From CAVPLU01 sp050012535 (GTDB taxonomy: Archaea; Thermoproteota; Bathyarchaeia; 40CM-2-53-6): a stretch of DNA of 49,368 nucleotides. The stretch lies in NCBI GenBank assembly GCA_050012535.1, contig JBEKGZ010000003.1, positions 1-49,368 of the forward strand, given 5' to 3'. The notes beneath the pieces are model-generated. The model was not told where the DNA came from. It searched no databases and saw nothing but the letters and a program-made list of their open reading frames with translations. A program made the translations under genes and the position numbers. Below, one piece after another: positions 32,359 through 40,623 of this stretch; the first letter of the stretch is position 1; each line of letters opens with the position of its first letter.

Positions 32359-33066
32359 ATGAGTGCCAACGTGCACATCACGTTACTACATGAGACAAGG
32401 CAGAATCCTGTGTGCAAGGCAGGTGAAATTCCCACAAAGAGCAAGACCTGTCCGTCTGCTGTGGAGCGCTTCCTGGGTGAACTCAAAGAAGCGGGCGTGA
32501 TCACCCTTACAGATGACGAGATACACATCACATCTGAACAGAGAATGCGAATTGCAGAGCTTGCGATCTCGGCAGGAGCGGACTCCGAGAGGGTTGCCAG
32601 AGAACTTCGGTGGCAAGAATTCGAAGGGCTCGCCGCACACATCTTGGACGTGGGGGGATATGCCACTGCGAAGCATTTCATTTTCAGGAATTCTGCACGC
32701 AAATACGAGATCGATGTTCTAGGTGCAAAGGAGCCGATGGTGCTTTGTGTTGACTGTAAACACTGGCATCACGGTTGGGCTCCAAGCAGAATCATGACGG
32801 CAGCAAGGAACCAGATGATGCGCGTTCAATGTCTATCTGAGGGATACGCATTCTACGGGAGGAAGCTTCGCATCGCCGGGTGGCCACTAGCGCGGTTCCT
32901 TCCAATTGTACTGACGCTCGCTGACCTGTCCTCAAAGCTAGTTGATGGCGTGCCGATTGTCTCTGCCCTCCGTCTAAGGGACTTCCTGTGCCAGGTTAGC
33001 CCATGGGATGAGCGGCTACGCTTCGTTGATGCTTCAGTGCGTTCGCAGGCGCTTCTGGTCTCTTAG
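32359..33066 (+). CDS. Putative PD-(D/E)XK nuclease-like protein with N-terminal helical region
   Basis: The C-terminal half fits a restriction-endonuclease-like fold: LRWQEFEGLAAHILDVGGY, then KYEIDVLG, then MVLCVDCKHW, which gives the Glu-Ile-Asp and Asp-Cys-Lys catalytic pattern. The N-terminal 75 residues, with ERFLGELKEAGVITLTDDE and EQRMRIAELAISAG, look like a winged-helix region. No methyltransferase is nearby, so it is not a standard restriction system. It belongs to a type IV/Mrr-like or DNA-repair-like archaeal group, and the role is uncertain. The ATG at 32359 starts inside an AT-richer stretch. The acyl-CoA synthetase gene converges on it with ten bases between. Confidence 0.7.
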   Translation: MSANVHITLLHETRQNPVCKAGEIPTKSKTCPSAVERFLGELKEAGVITLTDDEIHITSEQRMRIAELAISAGADSERVARELRWQEFEGLAAHILDVGGYATAKHFIFRNSARKYEIDVLGAKEPMVLCVDCKHWHHGWAPSRIMTAARNQMMRVQCLSEGYAFYGRKLRIAGWPLARFLPIVLTLADLSSKLVDGVPIVSALRLRDFLCQVSPWDERLRFVDASVRSQALLVS

Positions 33067-33076
33067 GTCGTCGATC

Positions 33077-34735
33077 CTACTTCTTCGACTCCAGTTCTTC
33101 TCTCAGCGTCCGTCTCAGGATCTTGCCAACTAGTGTCTTTGGCAAGGAGTCTCTGAATTCGACCGACCTGGGAGCCTTGTAAGTAGCGATCTTCTCCCTG
33201 CAGAACTTGATTATGTCTTCTTCTGTAACCTTTCCTTGGTATCCCGGTTTCAGGCTTACGTACGCTTTGACAGTCTCGCCCCTGTATGCATCCGGGATTC
33301 CTACGACCGCTGCTTCGTTGACGGCGGGATGTTCGTAGAGTACTTCCTCCACTTCACGCGGCCACACCTTCAGGCCTGAGACGTCGATCATGTCCTTCTT
33401 TCGGTCGACGATGTAGAAGTAGCCGTCCTCGTCCATTTTGGCGATGTCACCCGTGAACAGCCATCCGTCCCTTAACGTGTTCTTGGTTTCGTCCGGTTTG
33501 TTCCAGTAACCCTGCATGACCTGTGGCCCTTTGATTACTAACTCGCCCACTTCGTTCGGCTTAAGGTCCTTTGTGCCGGTCTCGAGATCCACTATCTTTG
33601 CGTCGGTATCCGGAACGGGAATTCCAATTGATCCCGGTCTATTCTTCTTGGGATCGTCAAGAGGGTTAACGTGCGAGACGGGACTTGACTCTGTAAGACC
33701 ATATCCCTCGACTAGGCGACCCCCAGTCAGCTGCTCGAACTTCTTCTGAATCTCGACTGGAAGTGGTGCCGCTCCGGACATACATGCACGGACCGTACTC
33801 AAGTCGTACTTCTTGATGTCCGGCATGTTGATGAGGGCGACGTACATGGTCGGGACGCTGCAGAAGGTGGTTGCTTTGTATTTGCTAATCGTGTTCAGTA
33901 TGCCTTTGGGATCGCGTGGATCAGGAATCATGAGCATAGTTGTGCCAGTCAGTACAGGTGCATTCATGGCACATGTCATTCCGAATATGTGGAAGAGAGG
34001 CAGTGCGGTGACGTTCACGTCGATTCCTCGACGGATCGGCAACTCCACCTCACATTGCGCTGCATTCACAACTAGGTTCCTATGAGTAATCATAGCCCCT
34101 TTCGGCACACCTGTTGTTCCTCCAGTGTACTGGAGAAGAGCGAGCTCGTCCGGCTTGACTAGAACCGGTTTCGGATTGGGTTCATGCTTCATGATAGAAA
34201 GGAAGTCAATCGCTCCGGGACACTTGTACGATTTGACTCCTTTCAGGGGAGACAGTGTTCTCAGTAGTGGTGGAAGATAGTCGCGCGGGCTAGTGGCGAT
34301 CACGTTTCGCAGTTTAGATCGTTCTCGAATCTCCTGAACTATCGGGTATAGCGTGTCCATGCAGACGAGGTTCTCCACTCCGGCGTCATTGAGCTGATGC
34401 TCAAGTTCCCTTGCCTTGTAAAGAGGGCTGCATGCGACACATATCGCTCCCGCGCGAAGAGCTCCGTAGAAGGCGATAACGAATTGCGGGATATTTGGTA
34501 ATTGGATCCCTACTCTGTCACCTTTCTTCACTCCCAAGTCCTGGAGGGCTGCAGCGAACCTATCCACCATTTCGTCAAGCTCACGGTACGAGATGCTCCT
34601 TCCGAAGTAGATGATTGCCGGAATGTCGGGGAAATTCTTTGCCGATTGTTTGAGCGCTTCACTCAAAGTAATATTCGGATAATCAATTGATCTCGGGACT
34701 TGTTTCGGATAGAACGCAAACCAAGGTTTCTCCAA
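33077..34735 (-). CDS. Long-chain acyl-CoA synthetase (AMP-forming)
   Basis: Activates fatty acids to acyl-CoA with ATP, the first step of the beta-oxidation genes that follow on the same strand. Motifs: the phosphate loop YTGGTTGVPKGA, GYGLTESSPVSH, LFTGDIAKMDEDGYFYIVDRKKDMI, and the catalytic lysine in KTLVGKILRR near the end. Its 552 residues match the family. The substrate length is not readable. The gene has its own promoter at 34771-34777 and ends ten bases from the nuclease-like gene. The 308-bp gap to the acyl-CoA dehydrogenase separates its transcript from the rest of the island. Confidence 0.94.
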   Translation of the reverse strand: MEKPWFAFYPKQVPRSIDYPNITLSEALKQSAKNFPDIPAIIYFGRSISYRELDEMVDRFAAALQDLGVKKGDRVGIQLPNIPQFVIAFYGALRAGAICVACSPLYKARELEHQLNDAGVENLVCMDTLYPIVQEIRERSKLRNVIATSPRDYLPPLLRTLSPLKGVKSYKCPGAIDFLSIMKHEPNPKPVLVKPDELALLQYTGGTTGVPKGAMITHRNLVVNAAQCEVELPIRRGIDVNVTALPLFHIFGMTCAMNAPVLTGTTMLMIPDPRDPKGILNTISKYKATTFCSVPTMYVALINMPDIKKYDLSTVRACMSGAAPLPVEIQKKFEQLTGGRLVEGYGLTESSPVSHVNPLDDPKKNRPGSIGIPVPDTDAKIVDLETGTKDLKPNEVGELVIKGPQVMQGYWNKPDETKNTLRDGWLFTGDIAKMDEDGYFYIVDRKKDMIDVSGLKVWPREVEEVLYEHPAVNEAAVVGIPDAYRGETVKAYVSLKPGYQGKVTEEDIIKFCREKIATYKAPRSVEFRDSLPKTLVGKILRRTLREELESKK

Positions 34736-34770
34736 GTAACAGGCACCAATCTTGGTAGGCCGGTTGAATG

Positions 34771-34777
34771 TATAAAA
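34771..34777 (-). promoter_or_regulatory. TATA box of acyl-CoA synthetase
   Basis: TTTTATA on the minus strand, 36 bp before the ATG at 34735, a good archaeal match. The remaining 308 bp between the two genes show a hairpin at 34889-34906 and a T-run, nothing else I can support. Confidence 0.6.
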
Positions 34778-34888
34778 CGCTGCCTACGTCGCGATCAAAT
34801 GTCCTCTGCAAGGTTTCAAAGGGTTCGGTTCTTGGATCTCGACAAGCCAGGCGGTTGGATGGCCTGCTTCGATTAGGCAAGCTATCGT

Positions 34889-34906
34889 TGCCTGCGGTGG
34901 CAGGCA
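34889..34906. repeat. Perfect hairpin in intergenic gap
   Basis: TGCCTGC (34889-34895) pairs with GCAGGCA (34900-34906) over a GGTG loop. It is followed by no T-run, so its purpose is unclear; it may stop or stabilise transcripts from the acyl-CoA dehydrogenase side. Confidence 0.4.
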
Positions 34907-35001
34907 GGGATGACAAGCGTGAGCTACCAATCAAGTGGAGCGTCGTGTCGTTTGAAGGCTTGCCTGAGAAATGCGTTTACTGCTCAAGGAAGAAGAAAGA
35001 G

Positions 35002-35009
35002 AAAAAAAA
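35002..35009 (-). terminator. T-run terminator after acyl-CoA dehydrogenase
   Basis: Eight consecutive T on the minus strand, in a pyrimidine-rich stretch, about 35 bp behind the stop at 35044. Oligo-T is the common archaeal termination signal. Confidence 0.5.
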
Positions 35010-35043
35010 GGTGTAGAGGCCCAGGCGACCGTAACAGATCGTA

Positions 35044-36255
35044 CTATTTTCCTGCTTCGTCCCATCTTTTCCAAGCTGCGAAATCTGATCCGAGCAATTG
35101 AAGTGCGATTACGCTCTTCTGGGCGTTTCTTGTTCCTTCCGCCACGACCGCCTGTCTGGTTGTTCTGAACGCCTGTTGCACGTCGTAGTCGGTGGTTGTT
35201 CCCATTCCGCCGAACCACTCTACTGCGTCGCTGATCGCTTTCATGCAGACTTCGGAGGCTACGAGTTTCGCGCATGAGGCAGCCATCATTGCGTCGTAGA
35301 AGGATGCTCTGCCGTCATGGTACCTGTCTACAAGCCACGCGGCACGGTAGCATAGCCATCGGGCCGCCAGTACGTTCGCGTAGTCCTCGGCTAGCTCGAA
35401 CTGAATGCCTTCGAAGCCGCCTATTGGTCTGCCGAAGGCCCGTCGTTGCTTGACATGCTCCATTCCTGCCTCGAGGCATTTCTCAGCCCCGGCCACGATT
35501 GCCATCGTAGTTGGAACTCGCGCGTGGACGAAGCATTCGTACGTCATTTGGTAGCCTGTTCCCTCAAATCCAACAAGACAATGCTCAGGGACCTTCGTGT
35601 TCTCGTACCTGACGCCGCCGAGGTCTATCCCCATCCCTTCATAGAGCGACGTTGTGACGCCATTCGAAGTCGTGGGGATGTAGATCAGACTCATACCTTT
35701 TGAGCCGAGTTCGGGTTTTGTCTTTACTGATGTGATGAACCCTCCCCCGTACTTCATCGCTTCCGGGACGCAACTAAGTATCTGCTTCTCCCCGTTGATG
35801 ATGTACTCTCCGTTGCTTTTCTTCGCGGTGGTTGTGATGGCTGTGAAATCCGTTCCGCAGCCAGGCTCAGTATTGTGAAGCGGAGTTATCCACCCATCCT
35901 TCACCACCTTTGGGAGGATCTCTTCTTTCAGTTCCGCGTTTCCGTAAACGGCGATAACGCGCGCGCACGCTGCCCCGTACCAGACTGGAATTCCTGCAAC
36001 ACCACTTGGGTCAGCCTTAGTGAGTTCCTCCACAGCGATCGTGAATGTAACATAGTCAGCCTCACTTCCGCCCCACTCTTTGGGGAGCAGTAGTCCGAAT
36101 AGGCCCTGACTTGTTATCGCTTTGTGGACTTCGGGTATGATCATTCGACTCTTCAGTATCTCTTTGGATTTTGGTGTCAGGTTCTTTGCATAGTAGTCTT
36201 TGAGCGTCCGCCTGAAAAGCTCCTGTTCCTCAGTAAAGCCAAAATCTAACGGCAT
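35044..36255 (-). CDS. Acyl-CoA dehydrogenase
   Basis: A flavoenzyme for the first oxidation of acyl-CoA. Seen: PLHNTEPGCGTDFTAITT, EYIINGEKQIL, RRAFGRPIGGFEGIQFELAE, YDVQQAFR and AEGTRNAQK, with the Glu of AEGT in the place of the usual catalytic base. Its 403 residues are family-typical. It lies six bases from the enoyl-CoA hydratase stop region, reading in the same direction, so the two share a transcript. The electron acceptor (ETF or another) is not in this window. Confidence 0.93.
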   Translation of the reverse strand: MPLDFGFTEEQELFRRTLKDYYAKNLTPKSKEILKSRMIIPEVHKAITSQGLFGLLLPKEWGGSEADYVTFTIAVEELTKADPSGVAGIPVWYGAACARVIAVYGNAELKEEILPKVVKDGWITPLHNTEPGCGTDFTAITTTAKKSNGEYIINGEKQILSCVPEAMKYGGGFITSVKTKPELGSKGMSLIYIPTTSNGVTTSLYEGMGIDLGGVRYENTKVPEHCLVGFEGTGYQMTYECFVHARVPTTMAIVAGAEKCLEAGMEHVKQRRAFGRPIGGFEGIQFELAEDYANVLAARWLCYRAAWLVDRYHDGRASFYDAMMAASCAKLVASEVCMKAISDAVEWFGGMGTTTDYDVQQAFRTTRQAVVAEGTRNAQKSVIALQLLGSDFAAWKRWDEAGK

Positions 36256-36261
36256 GATAGG

Positions 36262-37056
36262 TCACTTTCCCTTGAATTCCGGCCTTCGCTTGGACATAAA
36301 GGCCGATACGCCTTCCATCACGTCCTTCGTCGAAAGCACTATTCCAAATGCCTCGGATTCGAACTTAAGTCCTATGTCGAGGGGCACCTGCGTGGCGTAG
36401 TTCAGGGCGTACTTGGCGGCTTTCAGAGCTACCGGAGGACCCTCCACGAAGTTCTTTGCGAAAGCCTTGGTTTCCTCGACGAGTTTGGCCAGAGGCACAA
36501 CTTTAGTGACTAGGCCAATCTTGAGCGCCTGCTCAGCTGTGATTCGGTCACCGAGCATGACCAATTCCTTCGCCTTCGCCAAACCGACAATACGAGTAAG
36601 CCTTTGCGTTCCTCCCCAACCTGGTATCAGGCCGAGTTTGATCTCGGTCGGTCCGACCTGTGCACTTTCAGACGCGATCCTGAAGTCGCAGGCTAGAGAG
36701 ACCTCTAGGCCGCCGCCTAGCGCGTAACCGTTGATGCATGCTATCACTGGCTTGCCAATTCCCTCTATTCGAGCCGTAAGTTCGTGGCCTTTCATCGAGG
36801 CGTCCACTGCCATCGATGGGGTTACGCCTGTGAATGACGTGACGTCTGCTCCTGCGCTGAAGGCTTTCTCTCCGGCCCCCGTAACGACGATACACTTCAC
36901 TTCTTTGTCCGACTCGAAATCGTTCAGCGCTGAGATGAACTCGTTCATCATGTCAAGCGTCATGGTGTTGAGTCTGTGAGGTCGATTGAGTGTGATCCAG
37001 CCTATCCCGTCTTCCTTCTTCACTATGATATCCTGGTAGGTCTTAACTTCGCTCAA
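36262..37056 (-). CDS. Enoyl-CoA hydratase/isomerase
   Basis: Hydrates trans-2-enoyl-CoA to 3-hydroxyacyl-CoA. The oxyanion-hole sequence AFSAGADVTSF is near residue 65, NGYALGGGLEVSLACDFRIAS with the first catalytic Glu near 115, and GLIPGWGGTQRLTRIVG with the second near 140; both Glu positions are conserved. Its 264 residues are standard. A TTG at 37056 starts it. A TATA-like element (37096-37103) lies 40 bp upstream. It is followed by acyl-CoA dehydrogenase. Confidence 0.95.
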   Translation of the reverse strand: MSEVKTYQDIIVKKEDGIGWITLNRPHRLNTMTLDMMNEFISALNDFESDKEVKCIVVTGAGEKAFSAGADVTSFTGVTPSMAVDASMKGHELTARIEGIGKPVIACINGYALGGGLEVSLACDFRIASESAQVGPTEIKLGLIPGWGGTQRLTRIVGLAKAKELVMLGDRITAEQALKIGLVTKVVPLAKLVEETKAFAKNFVEGPPVALKAAKYALNYATQVPLDIGLKFESEAFGIVLSTKDVMEGVSAFMSKRRPEFKGK

Positions 37057-37095
37057 TATTGAAAACCTCTGGTGGATGAGCAGTCACACTATCCA

Positions 37096-37103
37096 GTATA
37101 AGA
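37096..37103 (-). promoter_or_regulatory. TATA box of the hydratase-dehydrogenase transcript
   Basis: TCTTATAC on the minus strand, 40 bp before the TTG at 37056, in the 86-bp gap behind the 3-hydroxyacyl-CoA dehydrogenase gene. Confidence 0.5.
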
Positions 37104-37142
37104 AACCCTCTGCAAGCTTTGCTGACTGCGGGTTGGTAGGTC

Positions 37143-38345
37143 TCACTTGTACTTGTGGAATCCTCGTCCGGACTTCCTGCCAAGCCACCCATTCTTCGTG
37201 TATTCCAGGAGAAGTGGGCAGGGTTCATACATCGGTTCTGCGTGCTTCGCGTGTAGCTCATTCAGATTCTTGACTACTGTGTCAATCCCCATTTTGTCGG
37301 CGAGTTCACACGGACCTGATGGCCATCCAGTTCCGAACTTCATTGCGGTATCAATGTCAGCCGGGGTAGCCACATCATCTTGGACAAGCCATGCAGCGGC
37401 GTTCGCGGCCATCGTGTAGAGCCTGTTCGGATCGAATTTGTCGGCTAGCTCGAACGGTATCCTGGGTCGCCCGGCACTCCACGAATAGAAGCCTTCTCCC
37501 GTTTTCTGACCGAGTTTGCCGGCTTTGACGAGCGGTTGATAGATCGGACATGCCTTGGCTCGTGCGCCAAAGGCGTCCTCCATTTCCTTGGCCACGCTAT
37601 TGAGTATGTCGAGACCGACGAAGTCCGCCAGTTCAAATATCCCCATCGGCAAGCCTGCTTGATACTTCATCGCCGCGTCGATCTCATCCCTAGTCGCTTC
37701 CTTTCGCTCCACGGCCCAGAATGCTTCGTTGAAAACGGCAGCGAGAATTCCGTTCACGATGAATCCTCTGACGTCCTTCTTCACCAAGACTGGTGTCTTT
37801 CCGAGTTTCTTGGCAAGGTCCAGAGCGAACTTCGTTGTCTCGTCGCTGGTCTGTGCGCCCTTAATTATCTCAAGGAGCGGCATCATCTGTGGTGGGTTGA
37901 AGAAATGCAGCCCGACGACCTTGTCAGGTCTACTCGTTACCTTTCCAAGCTCGGTGATGCTCAGCGTTGACGTGTTGGATCCGAGTATCGCGTGCTTCGG
38001 TGCTATCTTCTCGATCTGTGCAAAGAGTTTCTTCTTCATCTCAAGATTCTCAGGAGCCGCCTCTACGATTAGATCTGCATCTTTGAAGGCCTCGTTCATG
38101 TTCGTGGTCGTGTGGAGGCGCGCCTTTGCTGCGTCTGCATCTGCCTTGTTGACCGTTCTTTTCTCCACAAACTTGTCGATACTCCACCCGATCTTCTGTC
38201 GGGCTTTCGCGAGAATTTCATCGTTGACGTCGACTAGGGTGACCTCGGTGCCAGTCATGATGAGTAACTGTGCTATTCCGTGGCCCATCGATCCGGCTCC
38301 GATAACTGCCGCCTTCTTGAGAGATTGCGTGCTCATCAAGATCAC
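37143..38345 (-). CDS. 3-hydroxyacyl-CoA dehydrogenase
   Basis: NAD-dependent oxidation of 3-hydroxyacyl-CoA. The N-terminal Rossmann domain has VIGAGSMGHGIAQLLIMTG and LILEAAPE-type residues (LIVEAAPENLEMKK), GSNTSTLSI and GLHFFNPP with the catalytic His. Two copies of the C-terminal domain follow, one at residues 190-290 ending in GEGFYSW and one at 300-400 ending in GRGFHKYK. In many archaea this protein is fused to enoyl-CoA hydratase; here the hydratase is a separate gene just downstream. The start is ATG 38345 or ATG 38336 (MSTQSLKK). Confidence 0.95.
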   Translation of the reverse strand: MILMSTQSLKKAAVIGAGSMGHGIAQLLIMTGTEVTLVDVNDEILAKARQKIGWSIDKFVEKRTVNKADADAAKARLHTTTNMNEAFKDADLIVEAAPENLEMKKKLFAQIEKIAPKHAILGSNTSTLSITELGKVTSRPDKVVGLHFFNPPQMMPLLEIIKGAQTSDETTKFALDLAKKLGKTPVLVKKDVRGFIVNGILAAVFNEAFWAVERKEATRDEIDAAMKYQAGLPMGIFELADFVGLDILNSVAKEMEDAFGARAKACPIYQPLVKAGKLGQKTGEGFYSWSAGRPRIPFELADKFDPNRLYTMAANAAAWLVQDDVATPADIDTAMKFGTGWPSGPCELADKMGIDTVVKNLNELHAKHAEPMYEPCPLLLEYTKNGWLGRKSGRGFHKYK

Positions 38346-38379
38346 ATCGACTATTGTCGTCCACGTCTAAGTATTTCAC

Positions 38380-38835
38380 TTATTGGATTGGCACGAGCTC
38401 GTAGCTGGATCCTTCAGGCGAGGGTTTACCGGCAAGCTTCACTTTCATGCCCACCTTGGCCTGACCCAGTTTCACACCTGAAAGCCAAGCAAGCACCTTC
38501 ACTCCCTGCTTCATCTTGGCCACAGCGACCGTGTATGTTTCGTGATCTGCGAAGCTTGGAGGTCGAACGATCACATGGGTGAAGGTCTCGATCTCTCCCT
38601 CATCGCCGGTGAGGTCGATCCATTCCATGTCTGATGTGAGGCATTCTGAGCAGTCCGCGGCAGGTGGGAAGTATTTGTGTCCGCATTTCTTGCATTTCGT
38701 GGCGTAGACTCTTCCATTCTCGAGCTCATCCCAGAACTTTGATGTCTTGTTTGTTGGGATATCGAAGATGAACGTGACTGGTCTGGACTTTAGGGCTCTT
38801 GTTGGAGGACCAAATGCCATCTCAATCCCTCCCAA
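38380..38835 (-). CDS. DUF35 OB-fold/zinc-ribbon acyl-CoA-associated protein
   Basis: Partner of the thiolase. The N-terminal rubredoxin-like zinc ribbon is CKKCGHKYFPPAADCSEC (near residue 53), and an OB fold follows (IETFTHVIVRPPSF, VKVLAWLSGV). In archaea, proteins of this family bridge acetoacetyl-CoA thiolase and HMG-CoA synthase. Here the overlap with the thiolase gene is 14 bp, so a two-protein complex is very likely. The ATG at 38835 is a likely start, although a Met at 38823 (MAFGPPT) is nearer the conserved part. Confidence 0.9.
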   Translation of the reverse strand: MGGIEMAFGPPTRALKSRPVTFIFDIPTNKTSKFWDELENGRVYATKCKKCGHKYFPPAADCSECLTSDMEWIDLTGDEGEIETFTHVIVRPPSFADHETYTVAVAKMKQGVKVLAWLSGVKLGQAKVGMKVKLAGKPSPEGSSYELVPIQ

Positions 38836-39994
38836 AGACTGTCACGTAGGCGTAATGCCCGGTTCCCCCGATGTTGTGGGTGAGGGCGTTACCGTGTTTG
38901 ACGGGCACCTGTCTCTTGCCCGCTTGTCCTCGTAGCTGGCGAGTAGCCTCTGCAGCCATAGACACTCCTGTCGCCCCAATCGGATGCCCCTTGGCCTTAA
39001 GGCCGCCGTCAACGTTTACCGGTATCTTGCCGCCGATTTCGGTTTGGCCTTCACGGATCATCTTGCCTGCTCCTCCTCGCTCGCAGAATCCCAAGTCTTC
39101 ATACGCAATTAGCTCTGCGATCGTGAAGCAGTCATGAACTGTGGCGACATCCAGCTGGTTCGGTTTGAGCTTGGCAGCGGCGTAAGCGCTCTGTCCGGCG
39201 ACAGTGCCGGAACGCAAAGACGTGCAATCTTCGCGTTTGCTTATGTTAGCCGTGCCTGAGGACACCCCAAACCCCTTAATCCAAATCGGTGTGTCAGTGA
39301 GCTTCTTCGCCTTGTCTTCAGCGGCCAGAACGATCGCGGCGGCTCCGTCACTGACGGGGCAGCAGTCGAAGATCTTCAATGGCCACGCTATCACCCTTGA
39401 TGAGAGGACGTCCTCAACTTTCATCGTCCTTTGCAGGTGAGCGTACGGGTTCATGGCGCCGTACTTGTGGTTCTTCACGGCGACTTTGGCAAGGTCTTCT
39501 TCTGTGGTTCCGTATTTCTTCATGTGAGCAGTCGCGTGGAGTGCATAGTATGCGGGAAAAGTCATGCCGAAATTATGGAACTCCCAGAGGTAGTACCCAG
39601 CCCTCCCGATCAACTCAACGGAAGTCAGGATGTCGACTTCGGTCATCTTCTCGACTCCCACAGCCATCGCTATGTCAGCTTGGCCGCTCGCGATCGCATT
39701 ATGAGCTGAATGGACAGCGGCGCTTCCTGATGCACATGCGGCTTCGCATCTGACGAGCCCCGCGCCCGTCAGGCCTGCATATTCAGCAACTACAACGGCT
39801 GGAAGGAATTCCTCGTACCATCCGCCCGCAGTTCCCACGCTCACGAAGCCTACATCCTTCTGCGTGATGCCAGCGTCTTGGATTGCTGGCTTTATGGCTT
39901 CGAACGCCAGTTCCGGAAGGTTGGCGTCGCGGCGGTCACCGAAGACGGAATGCCCTATCCCTACGACAGCAACTCTTCGAGACAAGAATCTCAC
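38822..39994 (-). CDS. Thiolase (SCP-x / acetyl-CoA acetyltransferase family)
   Basis: The last enzyme of a beta-oxidation turn, or the first of a condensation. The nucleophile Cys is in RCEAACASGSAAVHSAH (near residue 90), HDCFTIAELI follows near 290, and GGLKAKGHPIGATGVS near 340 supplies the His. The region that usually holds the second Cys reads GGTGHYAYVTV, without a Cys, as in the archaeal SCP-x-like enzymes. The ATG at 39994 has a TATA-like CTTTAAG near 40032-40040 upstream. It overlaps the DUF35 gene by 14 bp. Confidence 0.93.
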   Translation of the reverse strand: MRFLSRRVAVVGIGHSVFGDRRDANLPELAFEAIKPAIQDAGITQKDVGFVSVGTAGGWYEEFLPAVVVAEYAGLTGAGLVRCEAACASGSAAVHSAHNAIASGQADIAMAVGVEKMTEVDILTSVELIGRAGYYLWEFHNFGMTFPAYYALHATAHMKKYGTTEEDLAKVAVKNHKYGAMNPYAHLQRTMKVEDVLSSRVIAWPLKIFDCCPVSDGAAAIVLAAEDKAKKLTDTPIWIKGFGVSSGTANISKREDCTSLRSGTVAGQSAYAAAKLKPNQLDVATVHDCFTIAELIAYEDLGFCERGGAGKMIREGQTEIGGKIPVNVDGGLKAKGHPIGATGVSMAAEATRQLRGQAGKRQVPVKHGNALTHNIGGTGHYAYVTVFGRD

Positions 39995-40181
39995 TCCGAA
40001 GCAAATATGCGAACGAAGCTAGCCAGCGGCCCGCTTAAAGCTCTTGTCAAAGAGGAAGAAGCGACTTTCTTAAGGAAATTGCCAACCCGCTTGCCGAGTG
40101 CAGGCTTGAGCCTAATCGAGGTGAGTAGTCGTGCAGATCAGAGGTCTTTTCTATCTCCTATGACAGACCATTGCTATTGCG

Positions 40182-40595
40182 GTGATAGATTTGGCGAAGT
40201 TTCCTTCTGAGGAATGGGTCAAGGTCTACATGGAGCAATTGAACGCGAACAAAAGCTACGAAGACGCAGCAAAGACGTGGGAAGGCGATTTTCTCTTCGT
40301 CGTCCAACCCGATGCCGAACTGAAGGAGCCGTCAACCATGTACATGGACTTATGGCATGGGAAATGTAGAGGCGTTGCACTGGTGAAGCCGGGAGAAGAC
40401 AAGAAAGCAGCGTTCGTCTATTCTGGACCTTACGGGAACTGGAAGAAGCTGATAAACAAGCAGATCGATCCGATTCAGGGCCTACTGACCGGAAAGTTCA
40501 AGCTCCAAGGAGACATGGCCAAGGTCATGCGCGCAGTCAGGGCTGCAAAGGAACTAGTTGAGACTGCGAGCAAGGTTCCCACAGAGTTCATCTGA
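40182..40595 (+). CDS. SCP2 sterol-carrier-like domain protein
   Basis: A single SCP2 lipid-binding domain of 137 residues, with DLWHGKCRGVALV, FVYSGPYGNWKKLINKQ and LLTGKFKLQGDMAKVMRAV, the last being the conserved end of the family. SCP2 proteins carry fatty acyl-CoA or other lipids. It sits next to the thiolase on the divergent side and before an alcohol dehydrogenase, so it may shuttle substrate for the same pathway. The GTG at 40182 is the start used; the region 39995-40181 shows only the TATA-like signal of the thiolase. Confidence 0.87.
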   Translation: MIDLAKFPSEEWVKVYMEQLNANKSYEDAAKTWEGDFLFVVQPDAELKEPSTMYMDLWHGKCRGVALVKPGEDKKAAFVYSGPYGNWKKLINKQIDPIQGLLTGKFKLQGDMAKVMRAVRAAKELVETASKVPTEFI

Positions 40596-40623
40596 TCTCC
40601 GAGCCTCGTAGGTCTGGTCTGGA

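Noticed and set aside
34768..35016. Plus-strand frame of 82 aa in the gap 34736-35043
   Set aside because: It contains the promoter of the acyl-CoA synthetase, a hairpin and a lysine run that is the T-run of the other strand.
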